A stretch of DNA of 64,000 nt from Cohnella ginsengisoli. Its GTDB lineage: Bacteria; Bacillota; Bacilli; Paenibacillales; Paenibacillaceae. The notes under the pieces were generated by a model. The model did not search any database. It was not told where the DNA came from and saw only the letters and a program-made list of their open reading frames with translations. Position numbers and translations under genes: made by a program. Shown piece by piece: positions 58,201 to 64,000 of this stretch; positions within the stretch are counted from its first letter, which is position 1, and each line of letters begins with the position of its first letter. The stretch spans positions 1,959,868 to 2,023,867 of the forward strand of contig NZ_JAPDHZ010000002.1 in assembly GCF_029525555.1 (NCBI RefSeq). The letters run 5' to 3'.

Positions 58201-58682
58201 GTCTGCCAGACGTTGACCAGCCTGGCCGTCGTCCGTGGCACCTTGATTACGGTCACGCCCGATTGGCCCGGCACTGTCGCCAGCGATGCCGACCAGTTGG
58301 CATCGGACTGAATCGTGTACTCCCTGCCATAGTTCGGAAAATCGCCGGTATCGATCGCGATCGAATCGAACGCGGTCTGCCGCTGCATGTCGATTTGCAG
58401 AACGAGTCCCCATGGCGATTGGTTTTTGGCGCTCGTCCATGCCGTCGTTGAATCGCCGTCGAACAAGGCCGCCGAGATGGCGTTCAGATCGGGCGCGCCG
58501 TCGTCCAGCGTGGTCGTAATCTTCCAGCCTGCGGGATCAAGCGCGCCCGAAGGCAGTGCTGATGGCGCGGCTGCCGCTTGTTTCCCCGGCGCGACGAGAG
58601 CTAGTGATAGCATCAGGATTAGCGCCAGGAGGGCGCTTAAGCATGCGCCGCCCTGTTTTTTCCAATTCGGTTTACGATTCAT
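52275..58682 (-). CDS. Giant SLH surface protein with beta-helix and GH128-like domains
   Basis: This intact 2135-residue protein starts at ATG 58682 (GGGAGAG upstream; signal peptide to about 40). In order: F5/8-type-C carbohydrate-binding domain (about 45-180), FN3 (185-270), a right-handed beta-helix region of GH55/pectate-lyase-3 type (about 280-820; YLYIDDDGAYRVFVPS, GMNVLFTPGIYHLSDTIRV), F5/8C (835-960), Big2 (967-1050), and a GH128-like Glyco_hydro_cc domain (about 1057-1307; acid NEPE near 1137, WITEIGA Glu near 1237). F5/8C (1320-1452), three putative Ig/He_PIG domains (1460-1747), a linker and three SLH motifs (about 1957-2130) complete it. It should be anchored to the cell wall and act on beta-glucan-like polymers, but activity is inferred. 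It is 29 bases downstream of a second GH128-like gene. Confidence 0.88.
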   Translation of the reverse strand: MNRKPNWKKQGGACLSALLALILMLSLALVAPGKQAAAAPSALPSGALDPAGWKITTTLDDGAPDLNAISAALFDGDSTTAWTSAKNQSPWGLVLQIDMQRQTAFDSIAIDTGDFPNYGREYTIQSDANWSASLATVPGQSGVTVIKVPRTTARLVNVWQTGSNASPWTVAEVRLYDSEKAYPGESGLAVRCAEQSCELNWSAAAGASAYRVYRAGGPTDTFERIGTGDVTATTYSDKEIEPGHTYFYKISAIVGGAESGLSGAVSGMPGDSPFGPYVHVFDPSMGAAAINAAADAIFAEQERSEFGSGRHAMLFKPGVYEGVNVKVGFYTQVSGLGQDPDDVDIRGAVNANADWNDGNALVNFWRSAENFSVTPPAGSSAQWAVAQAAPMRRVHVKGQLELFDFDPWWNAGLASGGFLADSKIEGMIVPASQQQWFSRNNAYGSWSNGVWNMVFVGDEKPPAGTFPADPYTVVNKTPAMREKPYLYIDDDGAYRVFVPSVSKDSQGVSWQNGSTPGTSVPIDRFYIASPDGSDATSINAALSVGMNVLFTPGIYHLSDTIRVERPNTIVMGLGFATLIPADGKAAMTVADEDGIIVSGLLFDAGAAGSPELLQVGPEGASRDHAANPISLHDLFFRVGGAHAGKTDVNLVINSDDVIGDHFWIWRADHGASAGGWRTNDSMNGLVVNGEDVTVYGLFNEHHNAYQTLWNGERGRLYFYQSEIPYEVPDQASWMSGDGRVNGYASYKVADGVTDHEAWGLGVYSYFRDAVVKLDSAIEVPDVQGVKIHHATSVLLAGNGEISHVVNHTGTAATQPGVRQTVAEYAGGDGSVLWTALNREGWIGSAYKDAGGDTAAAGAIDGNAGTRWANREAQLPSGDQWFQIDMGATRAFDRVKIESGGDYGRGYRIQVSDNGTDWTDVASGTGSETIDAKWGRQTARYIRVVQTGTATSNWWSINEINVYVSGAATAATSVEVAPATLALKERHSAALTATVNPAEASVKKVSWQSSDPSVAAVDEAGRVTALKAGSTTITATATDGGYTAQAQVTVIAGDPLPQPMAVKKGVASIKYLSTAPAKLSDVGAGWTYNWSVGYTGSLTNMNYVPMVWGPGAATDDTIAKLKEGKTSGRFDSLLGYNEPELAEQSNTSVADAIKLWPRLMDTGLRLGSPAVAYTYDDAYAAGKSWLDDFMTQTAAKGYPVDFIALHFYPDFTDPEAVAKLKNTLTTLHDKYGKPIWITEIGAIPFGTTYRTPTQALASSFVAQLLPMLESLLFVERYAWFGDNCAHDQGCAYTSLYDLSDRLTATGAAFKDPSSVPPPGPADVRLDRAGWSATASSTAFGAAPEFAFDGDAGRQWSTDAGQVGGEWYLLDTGKTNRTNGLWLDAGANATFDYARGYRVELSVDGERWTTAAAGAGSAQLLRLSWPAQDARYIRVTQTGYDGFWRWSINELNVYGPGNVPTDPLAIGKPVDGANLPAARPDVPYDLTLALEVSGGSAPYTWSVSGLPEGLRFDPATGKITGSVAERAVAASPYTVTISATDSKDVTASVTNTLAVGQALGIGQPASKDAIPAAKVGAAYSVQLSAYGGTVPYAWTVTGLPGGLALDAASQKISGVPSSGTNVDSPYNVLIRVTDSANISREMTASLNVVPSDPVDPGAEELKITSPASGTAIVSGVEGAAYDQVLTLTAKGGFGPYAWSIGGLPTGLAFDSATLRVSGTPTSSGTFPLTITATDAEGHTATLAVSFTIVPINVPPPYVPPVTTPVTDSNQPDAEGKLKVTDAMLTVGDAGASVTLLAGTRTAQIPASLLGKAESRSLELKAGDLSLTLPAVVLKQLAGAIPADRLGDAQVEVSFKPVDAAAAAQAVGASTDATAIKQAGDVIEFTLTVVVGNASTAVTRFDAPIKLTLKASGIANPKLGGIFYLAGNGQRQYVDSQYVDGTYVAQIQHSSKYAVLEVNKSFADVPASHWASDVIKELAVKQIVGGTSETTFEPSRTVTRAEFTQLLASVLKLTDEGTQSFADVSASVWYAKPIALAAVAGIVTGRGDGTFDPSGAITRQEMATMIVKAYRYLNGTAAATGAGATFADADRIAAWAEPYVAEASSLGLLSGRGASQFAPQGVTTRAEAAQSVYNLLQK

Positions 58683-58711
58683 TGGGACTCTCCCTTTTTC
58701 CGTCATTCTAT

Positions 58712-60268
58712 CTAGCTATAAGCGTGGAACTCGTGAACGGACCAGTAATTCGCCGGGGCGGTGCCCGTTTGTACGATCTTGACATATCTGGCGGTCACCG
58801 GCGCGAAGTCGATCGTAATCGTCGCTCCCGTCCCCGTGCCGCTGGCGATGGCGCTGCCCCAGCTCGTGCCGTTGCTCGAGACGAACACCTGGTAGCCGCG
58901 CGCATAGTCGCCGCTGCCGTTTGCGTCCATGACGATTCGGCTGAAGGTGCGTGAGCCCGTCATGTCGACGACAAAGGATTGGCCCGAAGCCTGCGCCTGC
59001 CCCGTGGTCCAGCGGGTCGCCGGATTGTTGTCAAACATGTTGGAAGTCGGTTCTATGCCCGCCGGGCTGGCGGTGGCCGTCCAGCCGAACCGGAAAAGCG
59101 GCGTCTTGGGCAGCGCCTTGTAGGTCGTGCCGATCGCGGTCAGATTGTTGCTCGCGTCGTATAGCGTCGTGTAGGCGCAGCCGGCGTCGTTCGAGCAATT
59201 GTCGTCGAACCATGCGTAGCGCTCCACGAACGGCAGGCTTTCCAGCATCGCTACGGCCTCGGTCATGAACTTCTGGGCGCCCGCCGTCGTCGGGGCAGCG
59301 GACAATTGGCCGGCGTCGATCGCGCCGAGCTCGGTGATCCAGATCGGCTTGTGATACAGGTTATAGAGGTTCGTGAGCGAAATGCGCAGATTTTCTGCCG
59401 CGTTCGGATGCATGAAGTCCGGATAGTAGTGCACCGCGATAAAATCGACATGGTAGCCGTTGGCCGCCGTCTGGCTCATGAAATTCTCAAGCCAGGTCTG
59501 CCCGTACGCGTACGTCTCTGCGGACATGGCGACTGCAGGACTGCCGAGGCGGAGACCCGTGTTCATCAACGTAGGCCAGAGCGCCACGGCGGACTCGACC
59601 GACATGTTCGCCTGCTCGTACAGATCCGGCTCGTTGAAGGCGAGCAGCGCCTTGAACTTGCCTGCGGCCTTGCCCTGGGCGATCGTGGTCAGCGTGGACG
59701 ACGTGACCGCGCCCGGCCCCCAGATCTGCGGCACGTACTCGATCGATGTACCATTGGTGCCGGGGTAGTCGATCGACCAGTTGTACGTCCAGCCGACGCC
59801 GAGGTTGGTCAGCTTCGCGAAGTCGGCCTGCGTTTGGCCGCTCGCCAGGTACTTGGACGAGCCGACGCCCTTCTTGACCGTCGCGCCGGCCGGGACGGGC
59901 GTCGTAACGGCAGCGGCCGGCGGGCTGAACGCCGAAACGTTGCCCGCGGCATCCTTCGCCCGAATCGCGTAGCTGTAAGAAGTGGATGCCGTCAACGATG
60001 CGTTGCTGTACGAGGTCGACGTCGTGCTCGCGATCTTCGTGCCGTAGCGGTACACGTCGTAACCGGCGACGCCAACGTTATCCGACGACGCGGACCAGGT
60101 GAGGTTGATCTGCGAGCCGGACATAGCGGTTGCCGTCAGGCTGGCTGGCGCCGTCGGCGCCTGCGTATCCGCGGCAAGCGCGCCTGATGGCCAAGCGTTC
60201 CAAGCCAGCAATGCGACGAGCAGCGCCCATAAGGAAGCCGAAAGGCATGGTTTCGAACCGATTTTCAC
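58712..60268 (-). CDS. Secreted GH128-like glycoside hydrolase with FN3 and F5/8C domains
   Basis: This 518-residue protein starts at GTG 60268 (GAGGAGGAA 7 bases upstream); longer frames lack an RBS. Signal peptide about 1-33. FN3 about 36-125. The Glyco_hydro_cc/GH128-like catalytic domain (about 128-375) has AFNEPDLYEQ (Glu near 212) and WITELGAI (Glu near 313), the two acids expected of the family. A C-terminal F5/8-type-C domain (about 395-517) should bind sugar. GH128 members are endo-beta-1,3-glucanases, so it may degrade laminarin or fungal glucan. It lacks an SLH anchor and is released, while its neighbour is anchored. A cre site lies 46 bases upstream of its start. Confidence 0.88.
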   Translation of the reverse strand: MKIGSKPCLSASLWALLVALLAWNAWPSGALAADTQAPTAPASLTATAMSGSQINLTWSASSDNVGVAGYDVYRYGTKIASTTSTSYSNASLTASTSYSYAIRAKDAAGNVSAFSPPAAAVTTPVPAGATVKKGVGSSKYLASGQTQADFAKLTNLGVGWTYNWSIDYPGTNGTSIEYVPQIWGPGAVTSSTLTTIAQGKAAGKFKALLAFNEPDLYEQANMSVESAVALWPTLMNTGLRLGSPAVAMSAETYAYGQTWLENFMSQTAANGYHVDFIAVHYYPDFMHPNAAENLRISLTNLYNLYHKPIWITELGAIDAGQLSAAPTTAGAQKFMTEAVAMLESLPFVERYAWFDDNCSNDAGCAYTTLYDASNNLTAIGTTYKALPKTPLFRFGWTATASPAGIEPTSNMFDNNPATRWTTGQAQASGQSFVVDMTGSRTFSRIVMDANGSGDYARGYQVFVSSNGTSWGSAIASGTGTGATITIDFAPVTARYVKIVQTGTAPANYWSVHEFHAYS

Positions 60269-60313
60269 GAGACTATTCCTCCTCAGTGATCGTTCTTTGC
60301 CTGCAAGCTTAAC

Positions 60314-60328
60314 TGTATGCGCTTCCAT
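60314..60328. promoter_or_regulatory. cre site (CcpA) upstream of the GH128-like gene
   Basis: On the minus strand ATGGAAGCGCATACA fits WTGNAANCGNWNNCW at every fixed position. It lies 46 bases before the GTG at 60268, so CcpA could repress the GH128-like and giant SLH genes in rich sugar. Binding is inferred. Confidence 0.65.
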
Positions 60329-60440
60329 TCGGTGCGACAATCGCCTCATTTTTTGGCTACACCTGCGGTTTTTTTAGGTGCGTATGGTGGTGAGTGTTGG
60401 GGCCACTACAGGGAAGCAAAAAGAACGGCAGCGGGGTTCC

Positions 60441-60800
60441 GGCTGTAGGCGTAGAATGTGCGGCTATTGAGCGGGAAACGTGCCTAAGCCCTGCTGCAAG
60501 CGAGATTTGTGCGTTGCACCGGAGGCGCGCGGCTGTTGGCGTGGAATGTGCGGCTATTGAGCGGAAAACGTGCCTAGGACCTGCTGCAAGCGAGATTTGT
60601 GCGGTTGCACCGGAGGCGCGCAAACTGTAGGCGTGGAACGTGCGGCTATTGAGCGGGAAACGCGCCTAGGACCTGCTACAAACGAGATTTGTACGGTTGC
60701 AGCTGAGGCGCGCGGCTGTATGCGTGGAATGCGCGGCTATTGAGCGGGAAACGTGCCTAAGCCCTGCTGCAAGCGAGATTTGTGCGGTTATGCGATTGTG
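60441..60800 (+). repeat. Four tandem repeats of about 90 bp
   Basis: Copies begin at 60441, 60531, 60622 and 60714 (lengths 90, 91, 92 and about 87) and share GCGGCTATTGAGCGGGAAAC and GCAAGCGAGATTTGT cores. The divergence is about 5-15 percent. The array lies in the intergenic region of divergent genes. Some copies give short open frames on either strand, but none has an RBS. Spacing is too short and copies too diverged for CRISPR. Confidence 0.85.
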
Positions 60801-61127
60801 CGAATCTGCTAGGTTGGCTGCAAGCGAATCTCATTCATATCAAACCGCAAAATTTGCTCCTACGCCGTCCTCTCGCCACATCCCGCAGACTCCAACCGTA
60901 AAATCCCCTGTTTTCCGCGGCCAGGCAAACGTCAAAGCCTAAACAAATTCCGCCTCCCCAAAAAAATCAGACGGTCGGCCAAAAAATGGGACGCTTACCG
61001 GCCGGCGTGCAACCCCTTACACTGTGAAGCACGGGGCGACACGGTCCCGACGACGCAAAGAGCCACGGGGGCTTCCCCGACCGGCGAGCTGCCGGCGGGC
61101 GAAGAAAATAAAGGAGGATCCTTTCAC
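60801..61127 (+). promoter_or_regulatory. Leader region of the third importer operon
   Basis: This stretch has no gene. It includes a decayed half copy of the upstream repeat (GGCTGCAAGCGAATCTC near 60817), an A-run near 60960 and a GC-rich, hairpin-prone segment at 61040-61100. AAGGAGGATCC lies 7 bases before the ATG at 61128. I see no clear -35/-10 pair. Confidence 0.45.
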
Positions 61128-62537
61128 ATGCACATGTCTCAAAAGAAATCGCTCGCGGTACTGTCCGGCACGCTGCTGACCGCCGCAATGCTGTCCGCTT
61201 GCGGCAGCAACAACAATAACGGCGCCGCCTCGGCGAGCCCATCCACGACTGAACCGTCCGCTTCCGCCTCTGCATCCGCTTCAGCACCGGCCTCGTCCGC
61301 GGCGGCCAGCCCTTCGGCGAGCGCGGAGAGCGAACGCTACGAAAAGCCGGTGACGCTCAAGCTGCTCATCGACAACCAGACGTCGACCGAGGGCATTAAA
61401 GCGATCACCGACGAGATCGAGAAGCGTTACAACATCAAGACCGAATTCGACCTGCGCCCCGGCGGCGGCGAAGGCGACAACCTCGTCAAGACGAAGCTCG
61501 CGACCGGCGAGATGGACGATCTGAACTTTTACAACGCGGGCTCGCTCTTCAAGTCCCTCCAACCGGAAAAATACTTCCTCGACCTCACGGATGAGCCGTT
61601 CATGGACAACGTGGTCGACTCGTTCAAGCCGACAGTCAGCGTGAACGGCCGCATCTACGCCGGTCCGAGCGGCTCCTCCCAAGCGGGCGCGTGGCTGTAC
61701 AACCAGAAGGTGTATGCCGAGCTGGGATTGTCCGTACCGAAAACCTGGGACGAGCTCAAGGCGAATAACGAGAAGATCAAAGCCGCGGGCAAAACGGCCG
61801 TCATCGGCTCCTACAAAGACAGCTGGACGTCGCAGCTCATCCTGCTGGCCGACCAGTTCAACGTGCAGGCGACCGCGCCGACCTTCGCCGACGACTTCAC
61901 GGCGGGCACGGCCAAGTTCGCCACGACGCCGGCCGCGCTGCGCAGCTTCGAGAAGCTGGCCGAGATGAAGCCTTACTTGAACAAGGACTATCTGTCCACC
62001 ACCTACGACCAGGCGCTCAAGATGCTCGTCGACGGCACGGGCGTCCAGTATCCGATGCTGACGTTCGCGCTCTCCAACATTTTCGCCACGTATCCCGACA
62101 AGATCGACGATATCGGCGTATTTGCCCAGCCCGGCGACAGCGCGGACAGCAACGGCCTGACGGTGTGGATGCCAGCCGCCATCTCGATCTACAAGGACGG
62201 CAAAAACGTGGAAGCCGCCAAAAAGTGGCTCGCGTTCTTCGACACGCCGGAGGCGATGGCGCTCATGGCCGCCAAGGCGAAGCCGGAAGGCCCGTACGTT
62301 ATTAAAGGCGCCGCGCTCCCCGAGGACGCCTACGGCGGCGTTAAGGATATGCTACCTTACTTCGACAGCAACAATAACGCGCCTGCGCTCGAGTTCCTGT
62401 CGCCGCTCAAGGGCCCGAACCTGCCGCAGATTACGGTCGAAGCCGGCTCCGGCATGAAGTCGCCCGAAGACAGCGCGAAGGCGTACGACAAGGACGTCGA
62501 GAAGCAAGCCAAGCAGCTCGGACTGGCAGGCTGGTAA
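61128..62537 (+). CDS. CUT1 extracellular sugar-binding lipoprotein
   Basis: This 469-residue lipoprotein has a signal peptide ending at LSAC (Cys about 25) and a long Ser/Ala/Pro linker to about residue 70. The family 1 solute-binding domain follows (VTLKLLIDNQTSTEGIKAITDEIEKRY, RIYAGPSGSSQAGAWLYNQKVY, TWDELKANNEKIKAAG). It is the capture subunit of the third importer, with permease genes following. AAGGAGG precedes the ATG. The substrate is not identifiable. Confidence 0.93.
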   Translation: MHMSQKKSLAVLSGTLLTAAMLSACGSNNNNGAASASPSTTEPSASASASASAPASSAAASPSASAESERYEKPVTLKLLIDNQTSTEGIKAITDEIEKRYNIKTEFDLRPGGGEGDNLVKTKLATGEMDDLNFYNAGSLFKSLQPEKYFLDLTDEPFMDNVVDSFKPTVSVNGRIYAGPSGSSQAGAWLYNQKVYAELGLSVPKTWDELKANNEKIKAAGKTAVIGSYKDSWTSQLILLADQFNVQATAPTFADDFTAGTAKFATTPAALRSFEKLAEMKPYLNKDYLSTTYDQALKMLVDGTGVQYPMLTFALSNIFATYPDKIDDIGVFAQPGDSADSNGLTVWMPAAISIYKDGKNVEAAKKWLAFFDTPEAMALMAAKAKPEGPYVIKGAALPEDAYGGVKDMLPYFDSNNNAPALEFLSPLKGPNLPQITVEAGSGMKSPEDSAKAYDKDVEKQAKQLGLAGW

Positions 62538-62607
62538 GTAAGGCGGAAGCAGCCGCTTAATCAGCCCTTAAGCAGCACAAAGCAGCCCTTTAGCAAGCAC
62601 CCCATCG

Positions 62608-62640
62608 ATCGGCCCTGCGATATCGCCGCAGGGCCGATTT
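62608..62640 (+). terminator. Attenuator-like hairpin between binding protein and permease
   Basis: ATCGGCCCTGCG and CGCAGGGCCGAT form a perfect 12-bp stem with a 7-base loop and a TT end. It lies 70 bases after the binding-protein stop and 26 before the permease ATG. Confidence 0.65.
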
Positions 62641-62665
62641 ATGAATCCGATAGGAGCGAGAGAGA

Positions 62666-63532
62666 ATGACCAAAGCATCCAGGCGATTTTATTCCTACGC
62701 ATTCCTGCTGCCCGCCGGCATCGTCTACTTCATCTTTTTCCTGCTGCCGACGCTCATGTCTTTTTTCTTCAGCATGACGCGCTGGGACCTGGTCGATTGG
62801 GAATTCATCGGCTTCGACAATTACGCGACCTTCTTCTCCGAATCGTCGCTCAATATCGGCTTCCGCAACACGCTCATTTACGCCGTCGTCACCTGCGCGC
62901 TCAAGGTCGTCTTCGGCCTGCTGCTCGGCGTGGCGCTCACTTCGTCGCTGCGTGTCAAGAGCTATCTGCGATCGGTCGTCTTTTTCCCTACCCTGCTCTC
63001 GACGATTGCCGTCGGCATCGCCTTCAGCAGCATGATGCATCCGACGCAGGGGCTAATCAACCGCAGCCTGTCGGCGGTCGGCATCGCGGGTCCCGACTGG
63101 CTGGGCGACACCGGTATTGCCTTGCTGTCCGTTGCGCTGGTGGACGTGTGGAAAGGCGTCGGCATGGCGACGGTCATCTTTATCGCGGGCATCATGTCGA
63201 TCCCCGAGGAGTATTACGAGGCGCTGCAGATCGACGGCGGAACTTCCTTTTCCAAATTCCGCTATATCACGATTCCGCTGACCGCGCCCGCGATGAACTC
63301 CGTCATCATCCTCGCCTTCATCGGCGGACTGCGCTCGTTCGACCTCGTCTGGGCGATGACCAAGGGCGGCCCCGGCTTCAGCACCGACCTGATCGCCTCC
63401 ATCATCTACAAGCAATATCAAGGCGGCTTCTACGGCCTCGCGACCGCGGGCAACGTCATCCTGTTCATCGGCGTGTCGCTGCTGGCGTTTCCGCTGTTTA
63501 AATTTCTCAACAAGAGAGAGGTGGACCTATGA
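62666..63532 (+). CDS. CUT1 sugar ABC transporter permease, MalF type
   Basis: This 288-residue protein has six membrane segments (SYAFLLPAGIVYFIFFLLP, LIYAVVTCALKVVFGLLLG, etc.) and the docking motif YYEALQIDGGTSFSKFRYITIPLTAPAM near residues 190-215. It follows the binding-protein gene across a hairpin. Its stop overlaps the next gene's ATG (ATGA). GGAGCGAGAG precedes the ATG. Confidence 0.94.
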   Translation: MTKASRRFYSYAFLLPAGIVYFIFFLLPTLMSFFFSMTRWDLVDWEFIGFDNYATFFSESSLNIGFRNTLIYAVVTCALKVVFGLLLGVALTSSLRVKSYLRSVVFFPTLLSTIAVGIAFSSMMHPTQGLINRSLSAVGIAGPDWLGDTGIALLSVALVDVWKGVGMATVIFIAGIMSIPEEYYEALQIDGGTSFSKFRYITIPLTAPAMNSVIILAFIGGLRSFDLVWAMTKGGPGFSTDLIASIIYKQYQGGFYGLATAGNVILFIGVSLLAFPLFKFLNKREVDL

Positions 63533-64000
63533 GCCGCTCCGCCCGTCGCATCGCGCTCGAAGCGCTGGCCGTCCTGCTGTCCGTCGTCGTCTTCTGGGTC
63601 CCCTTCTACTTCGTCATCATCAACTCGTTTAAAAATCGCACCGAGTCCTCCTTGCTCGATATCCGCTGGCCTAGCGCGTTCGAGATTTACGACAACTACA
63701 AGACCGTGCTCACCGCCCAGGACGGCATGGTGTCGCGGGCTTTCCTGAACAGCGCCGCGATCACGCTGCTGTCGATCGCCGTGCTCGTCGTCGTCTGCGC
63801 CATGGCCGGCTACGTCATGCAGCGCAGGACGGACCGCTGGTCGGGCACGATCAGCTTCTTGGTGCTGGCTGGCCTCATGATCCCGCCCGCCATTGTGCCG
63901 ACGATCTGGGTGCTCGACTCCATCCATCTGTTCAAAACGATGAGCGGCATCGTGCTGATCGAGGTCGCGCTCGGCATCTCGTTCGCGACGATCCTGTACA
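63529..64000 (+). CDS. CUT1 sugar ABC transporter permease, MalG type (3' end outside window)
   Basis: The first 157 residues are present: MSRSARRIALEALAVLLSVVVFWVPFYFVIINSFKNRTES, then three further membrane segments. SFKNRTE matches the early loop common to MalG-type subunits. The docking loop lies beyond the window. GAGAGAGG precedes the ATG. Confidence 0.9.
   Translation, partial: MSRSARRIALEALAVLLSVVVFWVPFYFVIINSFKNRTESSLLDIRWPSAFEIYDNYKTVLTAQDGMVSRAFLNSAAITLLSIAVLVVVCAMAGYVMQRRTDRWSGTISFLVLAGLMIPPAIVPTIWVLDSIHLFKTMSGIVLIEVALGISFATILY

Noticed and set aside
60441-60800. CRISPR array
   Set aside because: Units of 90-92 bp are similar along their whole length, with no unique spacers and no cas genes nearby.
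60394-60942. Repeat-containing peptides on either strand of the 90-bp array
   Set aside because: No RBS; stops interrupt the frame between copies, and copy lengths of 91 and 92 would shift it.
1-64000. tRNA, rRNA, IS or prophage elements
   Set aside because: No acceptor-stem/anticodon pattern, no transposase- or integrase-like protein and no phage structural genes were seen.

Overview
The window is high-GC Firmicutes DNA and looks like Paenibacillaceae (Cohnella or Paenibacillus type). The signs are S-layer-homology (SLH) surface proteins, YesM/YesN two-component systems beside CUT1 sugar importers, LacI-type regulators, perfect RBS motifs of the GGAGG type, CcpA-like cre sites and a CcpN regulator. 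I see no tRNA, rRNA, phage, IS or CRISPR element.

Layout. 1-3.5 kb: the 5' two-thirds of a GH38 alpha-mannosidase and a LacI repressor, each preceded by the same palindromic operator. 3.6-8.5 kb: a LysE-type exporter, then an SR1P-like peptide / pyruvate phosphate dikinase / CcpN operon. 8.4-20.6 kb: a carbohydrate-uptake block with two stacked CUT1 importers (binding protein plus two permeases each, no ATPase), a YesM/YesN pair and two LacI regulators. 20.9-31.3 kb: a large surface protein with two esterase domains and SLH motifs, an alkaline phosphatase, then an operon of a DUF2334/FG-GAP protein, a GT2 glycosyltransferase and a cyclic-nucleotide-binding CPBP membrane protein. 31.3-35.5 kb: a Uma2 protein, a YdhG-like protein, and an ECF42-type sigma factor with two DGPF/YCII proteins and a hydrolase. 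36-45.5 kb: a PPK2 kinase with a basic tail, stress proteins, a methyltransferase, threonine degradation (tdh-kbl) with a divergent cupin regulator, an epoxide hydrolase and a ROK regulator. 45.7-52 kb: a two-subunit chromate transporter, a formylglycine-generating enzyme, lrgAB, small unknown genes and a DUF2935 pseudogene. 52-60.3 kb: a 2135-residue SLH protein with beta-helix and GH128-like domains, next to a second secreted GH128-like enzyme. 60.4-60.8 kb: four tandem 90-bp repeats. 61.1-64 kb: a third CUT1 importer running off the end.

The genes together describe a plant- or fungal-polysaccharide degrader. Surface and secreted enzymes (two GH128-like beta-1,3-glucanase candidates, tandem esterases) release sugars, three importers take them up, and LacI, YesMN and CcpA-like sites control them. 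The PPDK/CcpN/SR1P operon sits at the glycolysis-gluconeogenesis switch.

A caution for every user of this annotation: seventeen genes are interrupted by single-base insertions. Eighteen of the 19 insertions lie in runs of 4 to 7 identical bases, and the other makes A into AA. All are +1, and removing one base restores a full-length family member each time. They are most simply consensus errors, so I give the restored gene spans. Only the DUF2935 gene (50435-51038) has further damage that marks it as a real pseudogene.
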